A stretch of DNA of 64,000 nt, from NCBI GenBank assembly GCA_001695595.3, contig MBPM02000008.1, forward strand, positions 992,001 to 1,056,000, given 5' to 3'. The stretch is from Plasmopara viticola. Taxonomy: Eukaryota > Oomycota > Peronosporomycetes > Peronosporales > Peronosporaceae. The notes beneath the pieces were generated by a model, which worked only from the letters and a program-made list of their open reading frames with translations, was not told the DNA's origin and ran no database searches. Shown here piece after piece: positions 1 through 10,740 of this stretch (positions within the stretch are counted from its first letter, which is position 1; each line of letters opens with the position of its first letter). The position numbers and the translations under genes are program-made.

Positions 1-2780
1 AATATACAGCCGCATATTTCGAGAAGTACGATGGCGGGTTCGTAGGATAACTACTCGCACACCGGGCTTAGAAGAAAAGCGAAGTCGAACTCTCTTCTAT
101 TCGTATACCTAAACCTTCGAAAGTAGGTTGAAGTCCAGGGTACCAGAATATAAGTATAAGTGAAATTTGTTCATGCTCGCAGACTGCAAACTCATTAATA
201 TAAATCTTATCGACCCACAAAAGTGGTACCCTAGCGCACATGATGTGCAGTCTGACTCTTTCTACAAATCTGTCTATGGGTAGTTCACTGTAGACACCAG
301 CAAATGGATTGATAAATGTCGGACCACTGATCAACAAATGCAATCATACTCCACGCTTTCGATCCGATGCTACAACAATAGCATAGCTATACACAGTCTC
401 GCTATTTTCTTGCCTGTTGCGCTGGCTGAAACAGGTACCAAATGCACCAACTGCCTCGGCAGCACACGAACACTACTATTTATGTTGCTGTGTGTCTTTG
501 GTATGACAGATACGGACCTTACGACCATGTCATCGGCTGCACTTTTCTGCACTCAAAAAAATGTAATAAGCGATGGACCTTGTTTCAAGTTAGGTAGATT
601 GGTTGTGTCTAACGTAAGTACCCGCCCAGAAAAAAATTGATTACCATGAAAAACGTACTGGCAAAGTGTGACTGCATTAAAAGCTGCTATAATTTCGCTC
701 TATCGACAGCTTGGTTCTAGTTTCTGGATCCCAATCGCTTAAATCTCTACTAAAGAGTATATATTGAGCCTGTGGCTCGAGAAATTTGTCCCTTAACCCG
801 GGACCAGAGATTACCTCGAGCCAAGGCAGCCGAAAAGTAGGTCATCAAAGTGAGCGATTGGATGGGTGCGTAACAGCCGTATGAGCGACGACTCACTGGC
901 CTATAAGCTCCGTAGTGTAAGGAATTCAAAAATGGGTCAAAAAAATACAATTTTTTTCACGCTCGAAAGAACTTGGTCTTATGGTGTGAGCTTCGGTAGC
1001 CTGAATCTCTTTCCTTTTGGATGCTTTTAGTAGATCCAGTTTCAGCCGTTGTTTTGACTAACGAGGACTAGACACGCAATATGCTTCTGGTGGCACATGA
1101 GGCTTTAGTCAGCGGCTACTTGTGGTAATAGATACATTTTTCTTGATCTTTACAACAAATTGGCAGGACTAAGTACATGGGGTCCTATAGAGGGTCAAGA
1201 GTACGCCTCCAGAAGGTGTTCATCTTCCTTGTCAGGACCGCTGACCAGAGAGTTAGTACATCTCTTATGGGTTGGCGACTTACATCGATACTAGGCAGTG
1301 GGCAAGTCATGGAGCCCATCCTCTACTGTGCTGAAGACTTCGGTCATTGAACACACCCGAAGTGTGTTTCGAGATATGTCATCTTTGATTTCGCCCATTT
1401 TCTTTTCGTCACTGGTTACTTCAGTGACATGAGGGTGTCAAGTCCCAACTTAGCGGGTGAATAGCCAATCGGGCCTCTGCCACTTTCATTTTTCAAAGGT
1501 ATAGATGTTTGTAGATGACCAGGCGAGAAAAGTCGAAGGTGAACGTTCCTCGTTGCGGTGTAGTAGAAGGCTTTTCCAGAGCCGACCTTGCCTTGGCGGC
1601 GATCAGGCGGGCGAGCACTTTTATATTCCTTCTTTCACAACACAAGCGCGGCTTTGCAACCTATTTTGGCTTTGCCTGTTGGCCATTCTCACGATCAAAC
1701 AAAGTGATGAAAACAATTTATCCTTCTCATATTCGATGTAATCCAGATCTTGGTGTGGAAGGACACGTCATAAAGGCGGTAAAGATGGGTTGCCTGTATC
1801 GAAATTTTCATTTAATGGCGGGCAACAGGCACCCTGCACACGTTTGCATGCTGAGGAATTTCACAGGACGGCGGATCTCTAAATAGCAGATTTAAAGTCA
1901 GTGCATATACTGAATTGCAGTTATAATCAAAATAGCATAAAGGTGTACTAAAGATAGCACTTTTTGAAATACATTGCACATCATAACAGAGCGGTCACTC
2001 AGAAGATCCTAGATCTCCTTGGACGCTTGCTTTGTGCGAGATACACCATCACCGAATGTTACAAACATGAAGCAGATACTGTCGATCGATGTGATTCAGC
2101 ACTGTCTCAAAAACGAAAAAAATTTCGTGCACGTCTCTTCATATACCAAGTCAATCATCTTTAACAGTCCCCAGACAGTCGATAACAATTCACCATCATA
2201 AACTTGTGCCTAGGATAGCACCATCGGCATGTTCTTTTGACAAACTATGTTGTGTTTATAGTTGCTGATCATGCACATATGTGATGAAAAGCCTTAAAAT
2301 GACGCCTTGCTTTGCAACACAATTGTCCAAAGTAAACAAAGGCAACATGGCCCGCACGGTGCAATGTACCGCACACGAACATTCAAACTTCTGGATTTAC
2401 TGCACGCACAAGTTTGAAACACAATCCCAATCACAACATGCAGCAAGCTCTTTTGATCTAATTTTCTTGCATGCGATTGAAGATGTAAACAATTATGCAG
2501 CCCTATGAATACAAAACCTTGCGCTATTGCAATCACTTCTCAACGAAGTGACCCCTCTATCAAATCTCTTTGTCATGCCCATCTATATGATCACGTCACA
2601 GAACTTAGTGAAGTGTCCCGAACCTATCCTTCTGACCCATACAGGATTCAATATCCCAGCCTGGGCTGTGCTTGTGTGGTCATAATCTATGTATCAGGAT
2701 TGAAGTTGCGGAATTCATTTTTGATTGGAGGAGACCAGAGCACGCATGCAAATGACGACAGCTTAGGTGCACAAAAAAAG
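1..2780. other. AT-rich region, no supported gene
   Basis: No convincing gene. ATG-started ORFs of 100 aa (338-640), 123 aa (1515-1889) and 94 aa (2505-2789) exist, but they show no recognisable domain and sit in low-complexity, AT-rich sequence like the other deserts of this window. A short stretch near 445-475 resembles one near 55990-56015 (both contain cagcacacg followed by acactacta), which suggests scattered remains of a common repeat. Confidence 0.5.
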
Positions 2781-2843
2781 GATCGATGACTAGATCACCA
2801 AATCCTCGAATTATAAGATCAAAATGTATTAATTATTCAAATA

Positions 2844-2860
2844 CACATTTCAGCATTTGG
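2844..2860 (+). promoter_or_regulatory. Inr/FPR-like core promoter
   Basis: A CATTTC then CATTT arrangement lies 46-62 bp upstream of the ATG at 2906. It resembles the oomycete initiator plus flanking promoter region (YCATTYY followed by CAWTTT, recalled from the literature) with one extra base between the two halves. Because it lies downstream of the earlier in-frame ATG at 2786, it favours 2906 as the true start of the membrane protein. Confidence 0.4.
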
Positions 2861-2905
2861 ACCGTTGCGAACCGGCTACTTGACAATTCGCCATCGCACC
2901 CCCTC

Positions 2906-3550
2906 ATGGAGGCTAATCGTCGATGGTGCCAGCAATATGATCAACTCATTTGCTACACATTGCGCTCGTTGCAATTCGCGACATGCGTCGTGGCGCTCGC
3001 GCTCGTTGTCGCGAGCTTTCAATCCCGCAAAATGTCGTTTCTTACAAAGGACGGAGGCACGCAAGAGTTGACCGTGTACTTTGGCGGACCCGCCGTCAAC
3101 TTTGTCATGATCGTGTCATTTGCCGCGTGTCTCTACAATGCCTTTATCTTGCTGTTGGTATATACGCTACAATGTGCAAAGATGGCTGCGCCGTGGAGTT
3201 TTGGCATTGACGCCATTTTTACCATGCTATTCATGAGTGCCGGGTGCGCTTTGGCAGCTAGCGACTACGTGCGCTATTGTGACGTGCTGGATGGCGTTGT
3301 GCGCTGTGCGCTACTGGTATCAAGCGCCGCTCTGTGCTTTATGGCTTTTGTGAGTTTCTTGCTTAGCGTGGCCTGGGGCGCCTGGATGCGGAACACGTGG
3401 ATCGAGCCCACGAAAAAACATGCGCTTGGCTCTTCTCGAGCCGGCCAGCCCTGTGGCTCCTTGTGGGGTGACTTGGAACTCGACGACGAGCGCGCTGTTA
3501 CCTCTTACGAATCCAGCGCGACTGCACATGATGGCCTCCGACAGACATGA
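2906..3550 (+). CDS. MARVEL/CASP-like four-helix membrane protein
   Basis: A 214-aa protein with four hydrophobic segments at about residues 19-39, 64-90, 98-121 and 130-160, separated by short loops, and a polar C-terminal tail of about 50 residues rich in Ser, Glu and Asp. The order (short N-terminus, four helices, small residues such as SAGCALAASDY in the third helix) is that of MARVEL/CASP-like tetraspan proteins, which organise membrane microdomains or traffic vesicles. The reading frame extends upstream to an ATG at 2786, but the 40 added residues look like noncoding translation and an initiator-like element lies between the two ATGs, so 2906 is preferred. It is an isolated, intronless gene with GC-rich codons, unlike the AT-rich flanks. 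Assignment rests on topology and general resemblance, not on a diagnostic motif, so another tetraspan family is possible. Confidence 0.6.
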   Translation: MEANRRWCQQYDQLICYTLRSLQFATCVVALALVVASFQSRKMSFLTKDGGTQELTVYFGGPAVNFVMIVSFAACLYNAFILLLVYTLQCAKMAAPWSFGIDAIFTMLFMSAGCALAASDYVRYCDVLDGVVRCALLVSSAALCFMAFVSFLLSVAWGAWMRNTWIEPTKKHALGSSRAGQPCGSLWGDLELDDERAVTSYESSATAHDGLRQT

Positions 3551-4862
3551 GCAGAGAGATTAAGAGAATCGAATACATCGGATGAAAAGAGCAGATTCTT
3601 TACTTTGAAGAGGGACTGTGAATTCATATAGTTTAGATAGACTGTATCGGCTATCAATGTCTTCTCCAGTAATTAAGAAAGCCGTGACTATCTTTTTGCA
3701 TCATTCAATAGCTTATTAGCAAGGAAGCGCTATTTTTTTACTCCTTCATGCGCAAACACAAAGGCGTCATATTGGCCGCGATGATGTGCCTAGGACAGAA
3801 ATTGCTAAGGGATGAAGCCGGGATTTGTCACCGTGGGACTAGACCACGATATTTATTGTCTGTTTGCAACCTACAATCCGGAAAAAACGATCTGAATGTA
3901 TAAACCATGGTCAGAGGCGCATGCATTAAACCACAATTTTGTTACTTCGACAGACAATTTTGGTGCTCGGAATCCCTCGCTGGAATTTATGGTCGCTTCG
4001 CGCGCTATTGCTCAGGCTATTTGAAATCCATTGCTTCAGCCTTCCAGTTGCTGAATTGATACCCGTCAGTGTCCTAATCGGAATATACAAGCATAGACAC
4101 ATTGTACAGGAGGGGAGTATGGCATACAGCGACAAAAAAGATATCAAAAGCATTAAGTTTGACTTGATTGGCTTCCCGATGCGCTTAACTGTAGATTTCT
4201 GAGTCAACTGTACCAAAAACGGGGGGTAGTCACCGATTCGTGAAATCGGCAAAAGCTTAGAGCCGCCACTTTAATGCACCACTGGATGCGGCTGCGTTTC
4301 ATAGGTCTAACGCATGTTCTACATCGCCGTAGTCTGCTATTGTTTTCGAGTTATCATTGGCGATGTGAAGCTATCGCTCCATATTCGTGCGACATCTCAT
4401 CAACTAAGAAACCCGGCATATTTAATATAAGGTTCGGTTTGTTGGAGATTTGCCGTTCGGCGCGACGCACTTCCTCTTCCGACTCAGCAACAGCGGACAA
4501 GCCGCTCAGCGCGATGGCTTCGCCCATCTGTACTCACAAGAATGGGCGGTACCCCATGTCAAGCGCTGCGGATGCGACCACGACGGCGTCCCTGTAGCTG
4601 TCAAGATGACGCGGAAGAGAGGCCAACACGGCTCATCGAAGAATGTCCCCGAGAGCAAGCGCCCAAGAATGCTCGTGTGTCGACTACGTAGATGGCGACC
4701 TCTATGAGTCACCACTCAAACTCAAGCCAATCCCTGCCCGGAAAGGAAAGTACTCCTTGCCGGTACCGCTTCCTGAGCCCACACATATATTCACGTCTCT
4801 CGAAAAACCTGGCAATGTTTTAAGGCTTCTTAGTTATTCTCCAGGAGCCATCGAATCCTGGT
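3551..4862. other. Intergenic, no clear gene
   Basis: AT-rich up to about 4270, then more balanced in composition. From 4400 to 4960 short open stretches occur in alternating frames, for example 4643-4966, which is Pro/Lys-rich. They may be a decayed or unrecognised 5' part of the ORF that follows, but no splice arrangement that I tested keeps the frame. Confidence 0.4.
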
Positions 4863-5495
4863 ATGGGCACGCAGATACAGCTGAGACTTGCGAGGATCCA
4901 TCGTCTTGGATCGGTAAGCTTGACACGTCCAAGCGCTTGGTCATCAAGACCATATGCAATCGGTGACAGTATTATCACGCATGGGTTCAAATTGGGCTGG
5001 GGTATGCGGATGAAGAAAGGGACCATGTATGAATGGCGATTTGCAGCTGAGTTTCGCGCAGAAGTGTACGAGCTATATCTTCAGGGAGAACGGCGACAGT
5101 CAGATAAGCTTGGGCCTGGAGGAATGCTTGAGATACTGCAGCAACATCATCCAGACCGATATGATCTCCCCAGCGAGAACAAAATTCGACAAGAAATCGC
5201 AAAGTTTTGGATGAGTGTCAAGCCACGCGCTCCGACTTCGATTGTGCCTCGTTCATCAAGTGAGCAGAATTCAGTGCGTCCTAGAGCTGCAGATGCATTC
5301 TTCGAATCGTTGCTCGACCGTGATCCAACCACAAAACCAAAGCATGCGCTCGCTGTGTATCGCTCCACGTACAGTGAGGGTGGGCTATCACACAGTCAGC
5401 TCAAGGCAAAATTCAGCAGTCTTAAGAATCGACGGAAGCAGACTCTTGATGTCTCGTTGGCAGTATTATACGTGTCATACACAAATGTTGCATAA
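4863..5495 (+). CDS. Uncharacterised ORF, possibly element-associated or broken
   Basis: ATG-started 210-aa ORF. The first 55 or so residues look like out-of-frame translation, whereas from about residue 50 onward the sequence looks truly coding: a basic start with aromatic residues (GWGMRMKKGTMYEW), a helical EFRAEVYELYLQGERR segment, then GPGGMLEILQQHHPDRYDLP and EIRQEIAKFW, then a second helical unit with KAKFSSLKNRRK near the end. The two units look like related helical repeats of roughly 60-70 residues. This style of helical module occurs in multicopy uncharacterised oomycete proteins, as I recall them, but I cannot name a family. The open frame at 4643-4966 just upstream is in a different phase, so the locus may be a frameshifted pseudogene. 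Function unknown. Confidence 0.35.
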   Translation: MGTQIQLRLARIHRLGSVSLTRPSAWSSRPYAIGDSIITHGFKLGWGMRMKKGTMYEWRFAAEFRAEVYELYLQGERRQSDKLGPGGMLEILQQHHPDRYDLPSENKIRQEIAKFWMSVKPRAPTSIVPRSSSEQNSVRPRAADAFFESLLDRDPTTKPKHALAVYRSTYSEGGLSHSQLKAKFSSLKNRRKQTLDVSLAVLYVSYTNVA

Positions 5496-8491
5496 ATTAA
5501 TGGTGACTCTCTAAAAAAATGATATCTTTTAACTGGCAGGCATGTCAATCATAGGTTTGTATGGCCTCTTCGAAGCCGCATATCTCATCGAAAGCTGCTC
5601 CGATTTATACGCAACTTCAACGAGGAGATCCCTGAGATCCCCATCAACGTAGCGAGCGCTGATTTCGATCTCGTTTCGCTTTTGCCGATTTCATTCTCTA
5701 CCGATCACCTACCCAAAATACCATTTTTTGCTACAGTTGACTCAGAAATCCACACTTAAAAAACGTCGGTGATGCGCCACAAATTTGTTGCACGAGATAC
5801 GATAAGCTTTGAGCATTGCTTATTTCATTCAAGCGTAGCCATGCCATCGAGCTGCTTAGGTTATTGAAAGAATACCCATCTTCTAATGATATGCGACTAC
5901 ATCAACGCGAACGTGATGATGACGGCAATCGCAAATGCAGGGTTGTTGTTAAGCACCAGATAAGCGCTAGATAATGGCAGATACATCATGACTTTGCACG
6001 GTCAGCGCCTCACCCAAACCAAATAGCACATTGTTGTACTGTCATCTTACAAATAACTCAGCACTCGTGTCAAATATCAAAATATTTTGAAAATGATTAG
6101 AGCGGCGTCGCATGTGCGCACTTGCTCGTCGGCAACTCGTATGCTTAGAAGCTTGTGAGCTCCAAAAATGCAGACTTTCTGACGAACAAATAACAACTTC
6201 GACTTCTTTTCTGTCTCAACTTTGGTACCTAACAATGGGGTGCAACATGCCTAGCTGCTTGGACTAACGGCTTGGAGAAACTTTTCCGCATGCACGGAAT
6301 ACATTGTTGCGTTTGTACTGCCGGCACATTAACTACCAGAAACGCTGACTTGGCAGTCTTGATATGCACAAGGTCCACGCAGATATGATTTGATCAATTT
6401 CTGAGGCTAACATCTTGCCATGCCATCAGTACCTATCTTAGGTGCTGCCCAGCAAAAGTGGCTACGTATGAAGCAAGGCATTCTTTTATTGGCAATTTGC
6501 AACCTGTTAAACAATAAGTATCTTACGAGAACAGTGATAACTTGAAGCCTATGTCAAACAACTCCTCCATTCCAAATTCACCGTGACTCGTCCTTTTCTC
6601 ACTTCAAATTCTTTTGAAAACAAAATGGGTTGTATGTTGGTTACTGTGTACGCTTTTGTACAGAAAAATGGAGTGGTCTAATGGATCTTTCAAAAGCTTT
6701 TGGGCTTACGACGCGTTAGGTTTCAGTGATGTCGTGAATTGTGTTCCTGGTGCTTAAGTCCTTATAATCCAAAATTTTCGTTCTCAATGAGTAGAACAAG
6801 TGTCAGCTATTCCACTGTGTTTAATCGCAAGTTCTTTTGAAGCTTGTCGACCTCCTTGCTACTGTTCATTTAGCGATCAGTGGTGTTTATAAACGGGTTG
6901 TAGGCCCCAATTTTCCATTTTTTTCTACATCATAGTCCAACGAAACGCTCCGTAAGAATACATGTAGATCGAAAAAGCCTTGTGGGTAGCCATCTGAAGT
7001 TGTTCTCTGTGTCTATAGCAGCAGAACAGGAGTTCAGCAGAAGGAAAACGTCAGATCAATTAGAGGAACTCCCGATATTTGTACCCCAATAGCGGGCCTT
7101 CACAATAATCGACCACTGAACGATAAGTTCATGCTGAAAAGATTACACTTTGTAATCTTGTACTTCTATATATATGGCTCATACTAATGATAGCTTGCTC
7201 CTCAAGATGTAACCACGAGTACCTTTGGCACCTTGACTTGACATGTGCTATTGTGTAACACAATCGCGAAGAAACTTTTTGAAGTTGGTTGTTGACAATG
7301 GCGGCGGGGCAAAATCGGCGAACGAGAAGATTTAGTTCCTCAAAGCAAATTAAGAAGTGATATTAAATGGAGAACTCTTAGAAATTCTTGTCTTGCTACA
7401 GCCTGACTGGTGACTATCTGTCATCTACTGCTTCCATCCAAACGGCTATCGTTCTTCGTTGCTTCACCTGGCATTTTACACCAATTTTTTTCAATTGATA
7501 AGATATCTTGACTCCCACGTTTACGCGACAACCGGACTTGATTCTTGGCATGTAAATTATGCCATCAATCCCTATTTCTTGTAACAGCGCATATGTGTTT
7601 TTGCAGCAATTTTACCGTATGGGGTTATGGGCGCTACCGGCAAACCTACCGGTGACGACATTGACGTCATAACATGGTCATCTTACGATTTTAAACTGAA
7701 CTTACACTCTTAAAAGTGCCATGACATTGCCTTGCTTCGAAAAGTAGACATAAAGTCGCTTTGTAGCTGAGCAAACAGTATAAAGATCGTCAAATGAATG
7801 CATATGCATTGTTTGGATCAATGTTCACCATACGCTATTGGTAGAGTAGCCCAAAAATGGCTCCTCATTCGTGCAAGGGTTTTACGAAGATTGGCGCGAA
7901 GGTAGACCGAAATCTGCTAGAAAGATTGCGGCTCCTAATCGTTACACAAAAAAAGAATTAGGATTGTGTGTCCGTAATTTTGGGCTGCTAATAATATAGG
8001 TCATTTTGCTAAAATTCTTCTTATACGTGCTGCGCTTGTGTTCTTACTGCTGATCTTGACATCGAAGCTTTGTGTCTCTTTCTTGTAAACATCACTTTTA
8101 CGCCTATTTGTGCCATTATTAAGTAATGCTATTTTCTCGGAATGCCGAGAGGTAGTCAGATTATCGAGCCACCGCAACAGCGACAGACTCTCGTTTGGAC
8201 CAACACTTTATATGACATTTACCTGAGGTCAAGTATTAAAAGACAGCAAGCAACGTCGGACTGGTCATCCTGGAAAATCAGATAAGCAGGTTATGCTGAC
8301 GACCAATTCAAGACTCATTCGACCCTATGTAATGTGTTAAGGCTTTTTGTTGCTAGATCGGAATGAGCACCGCATCCCAAAGATCTGTGCAACAATCAAA
8401 GCATCACTACCAAGGCCTACTTTTGCACATTTTCGTTCGGGTTGCTGAATTTGGCACTTAGATTTTCCTTTTCAAAACATTTTTCAAAAGA
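5496..8491. other. Gene desert
   Basis: About 3 kb of AT-rich sequence with no ORF worth reporting in any frame. It contains one copy of a dispersed repeat (about 7255-7390) that recurs in diverged form at about 36005-36150. No tRNA, tandem array or terminal repeat was recognised. Confidence 0.5.
7255..7390 (+). repeat. Dispersed repeat, copy A
   Basis: Shares an ordered series of short blocks with 36005-36150: a cacartcgcgaag-type start, GGTTGTTGACAATGGCGGCG versus GGTTGTCCGAGGAGG, the block GCAAATTAAGAAGTGAT against GCAAATTGAGAAGTGAC, then ATTAAATGGAGAACTC against ATCAAATGAAGAGCTT. Identity is only moderate, as expected for two old copies of one element. No coding capacity was seen. Confidence 0.4.
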
Positions 8492-8737
8492 TCATGCGTT
8501 CATGGCTTTTCGCAACACCGTGCGCACAATTAGGTCTAAGATATACCGACAGGACATCATTGAACCGCACCACAGATGCTCCATCATATTGCGACCGATC
8601 AAACTGTGCTGTGGGTAACAATCCCAAAAAACCTTAACAATCACGCGTCTGTGCTTGATTCTCAAGTTGCGATCTGTCGAGATCCATTTTTTCTTACACG
8701 ACCCCTGTAGGCAATGTACCTTAGTTAAAGTCATCAA
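8492..8737 (-). pseudogene. Possible Tc1/mariner-like transposase fragment
   Basis: An 81-aa open stretch on the minus strand contains VKVFWDCYPQHSLIG followed by GSMMSCRYILDLI. The pattern W-D/G-C-x5-S-L-x-(about 14)-G-x-M-x-S-x-x-Y-I-x-L is reminiscent of the region of Tc1/mariner (IS630 superfamily) transposases around the middle catalytic aspartate. There is no neighbouring DDE-containing sequence and no terminal inverted repeat was found. If the match is real, it is a short, dead remnant. Confidence 0.25.
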
Positions 8738-9145
8738 AGTCTTTTTCCAAGTGGATCCATGCTCTTAAGCCATTGCTAAAATGCACGCTTTTCTTCTTCA
8801 TGAAACATTTATCGATTCTCGAAGAATCTTATGACTTACTTGTAGGATAAAGGTTGCAGCTTTCGACGTGTATGTTTTTAGAGCTGGCTTTGCTGGCGAA
8901 TCCAGATGATTTATAGGTCATACTTCACTTTAACTCTCACTACTAAGAATCCTAAGCTTCGAACGGACCCACAAAGCTTCTAAAATCTTAGGCTTTAAGC
9001 CATACAACTCGCCGAAGTCTGAGTTATCCTACGATTAATTCAAATCGCTTTGTGCCACTTTATATTGATGACATCTTTGCAGAAAATACTCTACAGAAAT
9101 AGTATGTATTTGTCCACGGAAGCGTAAGATCAACCAACGATACGC

Positions 9146-9420
9146 TTATTTTATTATGCAATCCACAAAGGCCACACAAAAATTATATAAAGTTGCTAAA
9201 TTTGGTCTACAATTCACACTTGACCGATTTATGTATGTAAGTATATCTGAGCGTGTTGTCAGAAGCACAAAATACACAAGACTGCGATACAGCATTCGGG
9301 TAATAAAATACGAATTAGCTTCGCTTTCTGTCTCGACAAAGTCTTTTGTCATTTTTAGCTCTTCCACTTGCTTGTCGCGAACTAAAGCGATTTCCGGTTG
9401 TTACCGCTGAGAAGTTTGCT
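9146..9420 (-). pseudogene. Ty1/copia reverse transcriptase/RNase H junction remnant
   Basis: The minus-strand translation reads ...ALVRDKQVEELKMTKDF... then MLYRSLVYFVLLTTRSDIL. This corresponds to the region of copia polyproteins where the reverse transcriptase ends and the P-YR-x-x-VGSLMYL-x-x-xTRPDI block begins, a well-conserved copia signature; here the proline is Met-Leu and the GSLMYL is SLVYFV. Sequence beyond it decays into unrelated residues. No LTRs or integrase were recognised close by, so this is an isolated fragment. Confidence 0.5.
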
Positions 9421-9645
9421 AACACGATGGAGATGACTATTATATGCGCTCCTTTCATCCACTCTATTATATACAACCGGCTGGTAAATCCACGACCCCA
9501 AATCATAACGCTGGTTCTGTGATAAATCAAGCAAAGCAGCTATGCTGTCGATGGTTTATGCGAGTGACCCGGACCACAAAAAATTTGGAACGACGGATTG
9601 AACCAAGGCCGTGAGATGCCTCAGTATCGCTGGTGGCACCCAAAA

Positions 9646-10740
9646 TTATGCAGCGCACATTTTGGCATCTCCTTGTATACTTTTACAGCGTGATAATTTA
9701 AGTTGGAGCTTCGATACATTTTTCAAACGATACATTAAATAACAAGTTGTAACAATATCAGTAGTCCATCTAACTGGACGTTGATTATGCGGTTTAGTCC
9801 AATTGCCACGTGATGCTCCCCGTTGATGCGAGGAGACGTGTGCCCTGTAGTCCAATGGCATCTGGATTTTGTTCACGAAGTCACATCATGCCAATGATGA
9901 CATCCTTATTTTAAAAGCAGGCATGACTTGGAACGTTCGCGATGTCATAGGGAAAACAGTGTCTGCAAATTCATGAGCACGGTTCGTCGGGGGCGGTGAA
10001 CAACGTGGACGTAACCAAGGTCGACTTGCATCACCTCACCCTTGGTTTGTTCAAGCTCAAACTGCTTCACCAAGTCTTTTGATACACCGTTAAGACAACA
10101 TCTATTGGCTATGAATACGCTGACAGGTCTCTCTTGACTAATGTCTTTGAAAGCTTGAGCTTCGGCTTCGAGGGTGGCATATGGTGCACCTTTGATATAA
10201 CGATTCGCTTCCTATCGTTTGGGAGCGGAATATTGCGTCAATATGTGTCCGATAACGCCACAATTCATGTTGTCGATTAAGTCTAGTTGCTGATACTTGT
10301 CCCTCCTTTATTTCAAATGGCTTTGTTTCTGAGGCTGTGACTTGTTCGCACGATGGCCTGGTTAACTTGGTCGATATACGATTTGGCCTGTCCGAGTAAT
10401 GGGCAAACTCGAAATTGGAGGCAATTCCAATGGCCTCCTGGGGAGAACACGTACTGCCTTCCTTGATTCTATACCCGTATTTTGAAATAGAATCGCTTTT
10501 CCAATCCACTGGTTTAAAATAGTTTGTGACATATTTTCCTGAAATTTAGAGACGTACTCATGGATAAGTTCCCTTTGTTTCGGGTGAAACATCCGCTTTC
10601 GAAGATCATATTTGAAAGTCTTAGGCGTGAAGGGTGTGCGCAATCGAGTCTCGAAGAGCGCCCATGTCTTGAGCACGCTCATGCGCTCGCAACCGACGAT
10701 AAAGTCCATTTCAGTACGGACGTACCTAAATTACTTGAGG
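9646..10740 (-). pseudogene. Ty3/gypsy gag-protease remnant
   Basis: On the minus strand 10709-10520 encodes TWALFETRLRTPFTPKTFKY then HEYVSKFQENMSQTI, which is the retrotransposon gag motif of chromoviral/Ty3-gypsy elements (a W-x-x-F-x-x-x-L-x-x-x-F-x-P then a YV-x-x-F-x-x-L block). The frame shifts near 10460 into ...QEAIGIASNFEFAHYSDRP, the next part of gag. Further on, near 10125-9970, a protease-like stretch reads FIANRCCLNGVSKDLVKQF and PRRTVLMNL; the catalytic D-S/T-G-A is replaced by A-N-R-C. Multiple frameshifts and stops make it clearly dead. The matching reverse transcriptase was not found nearby. Confidence 0.6.
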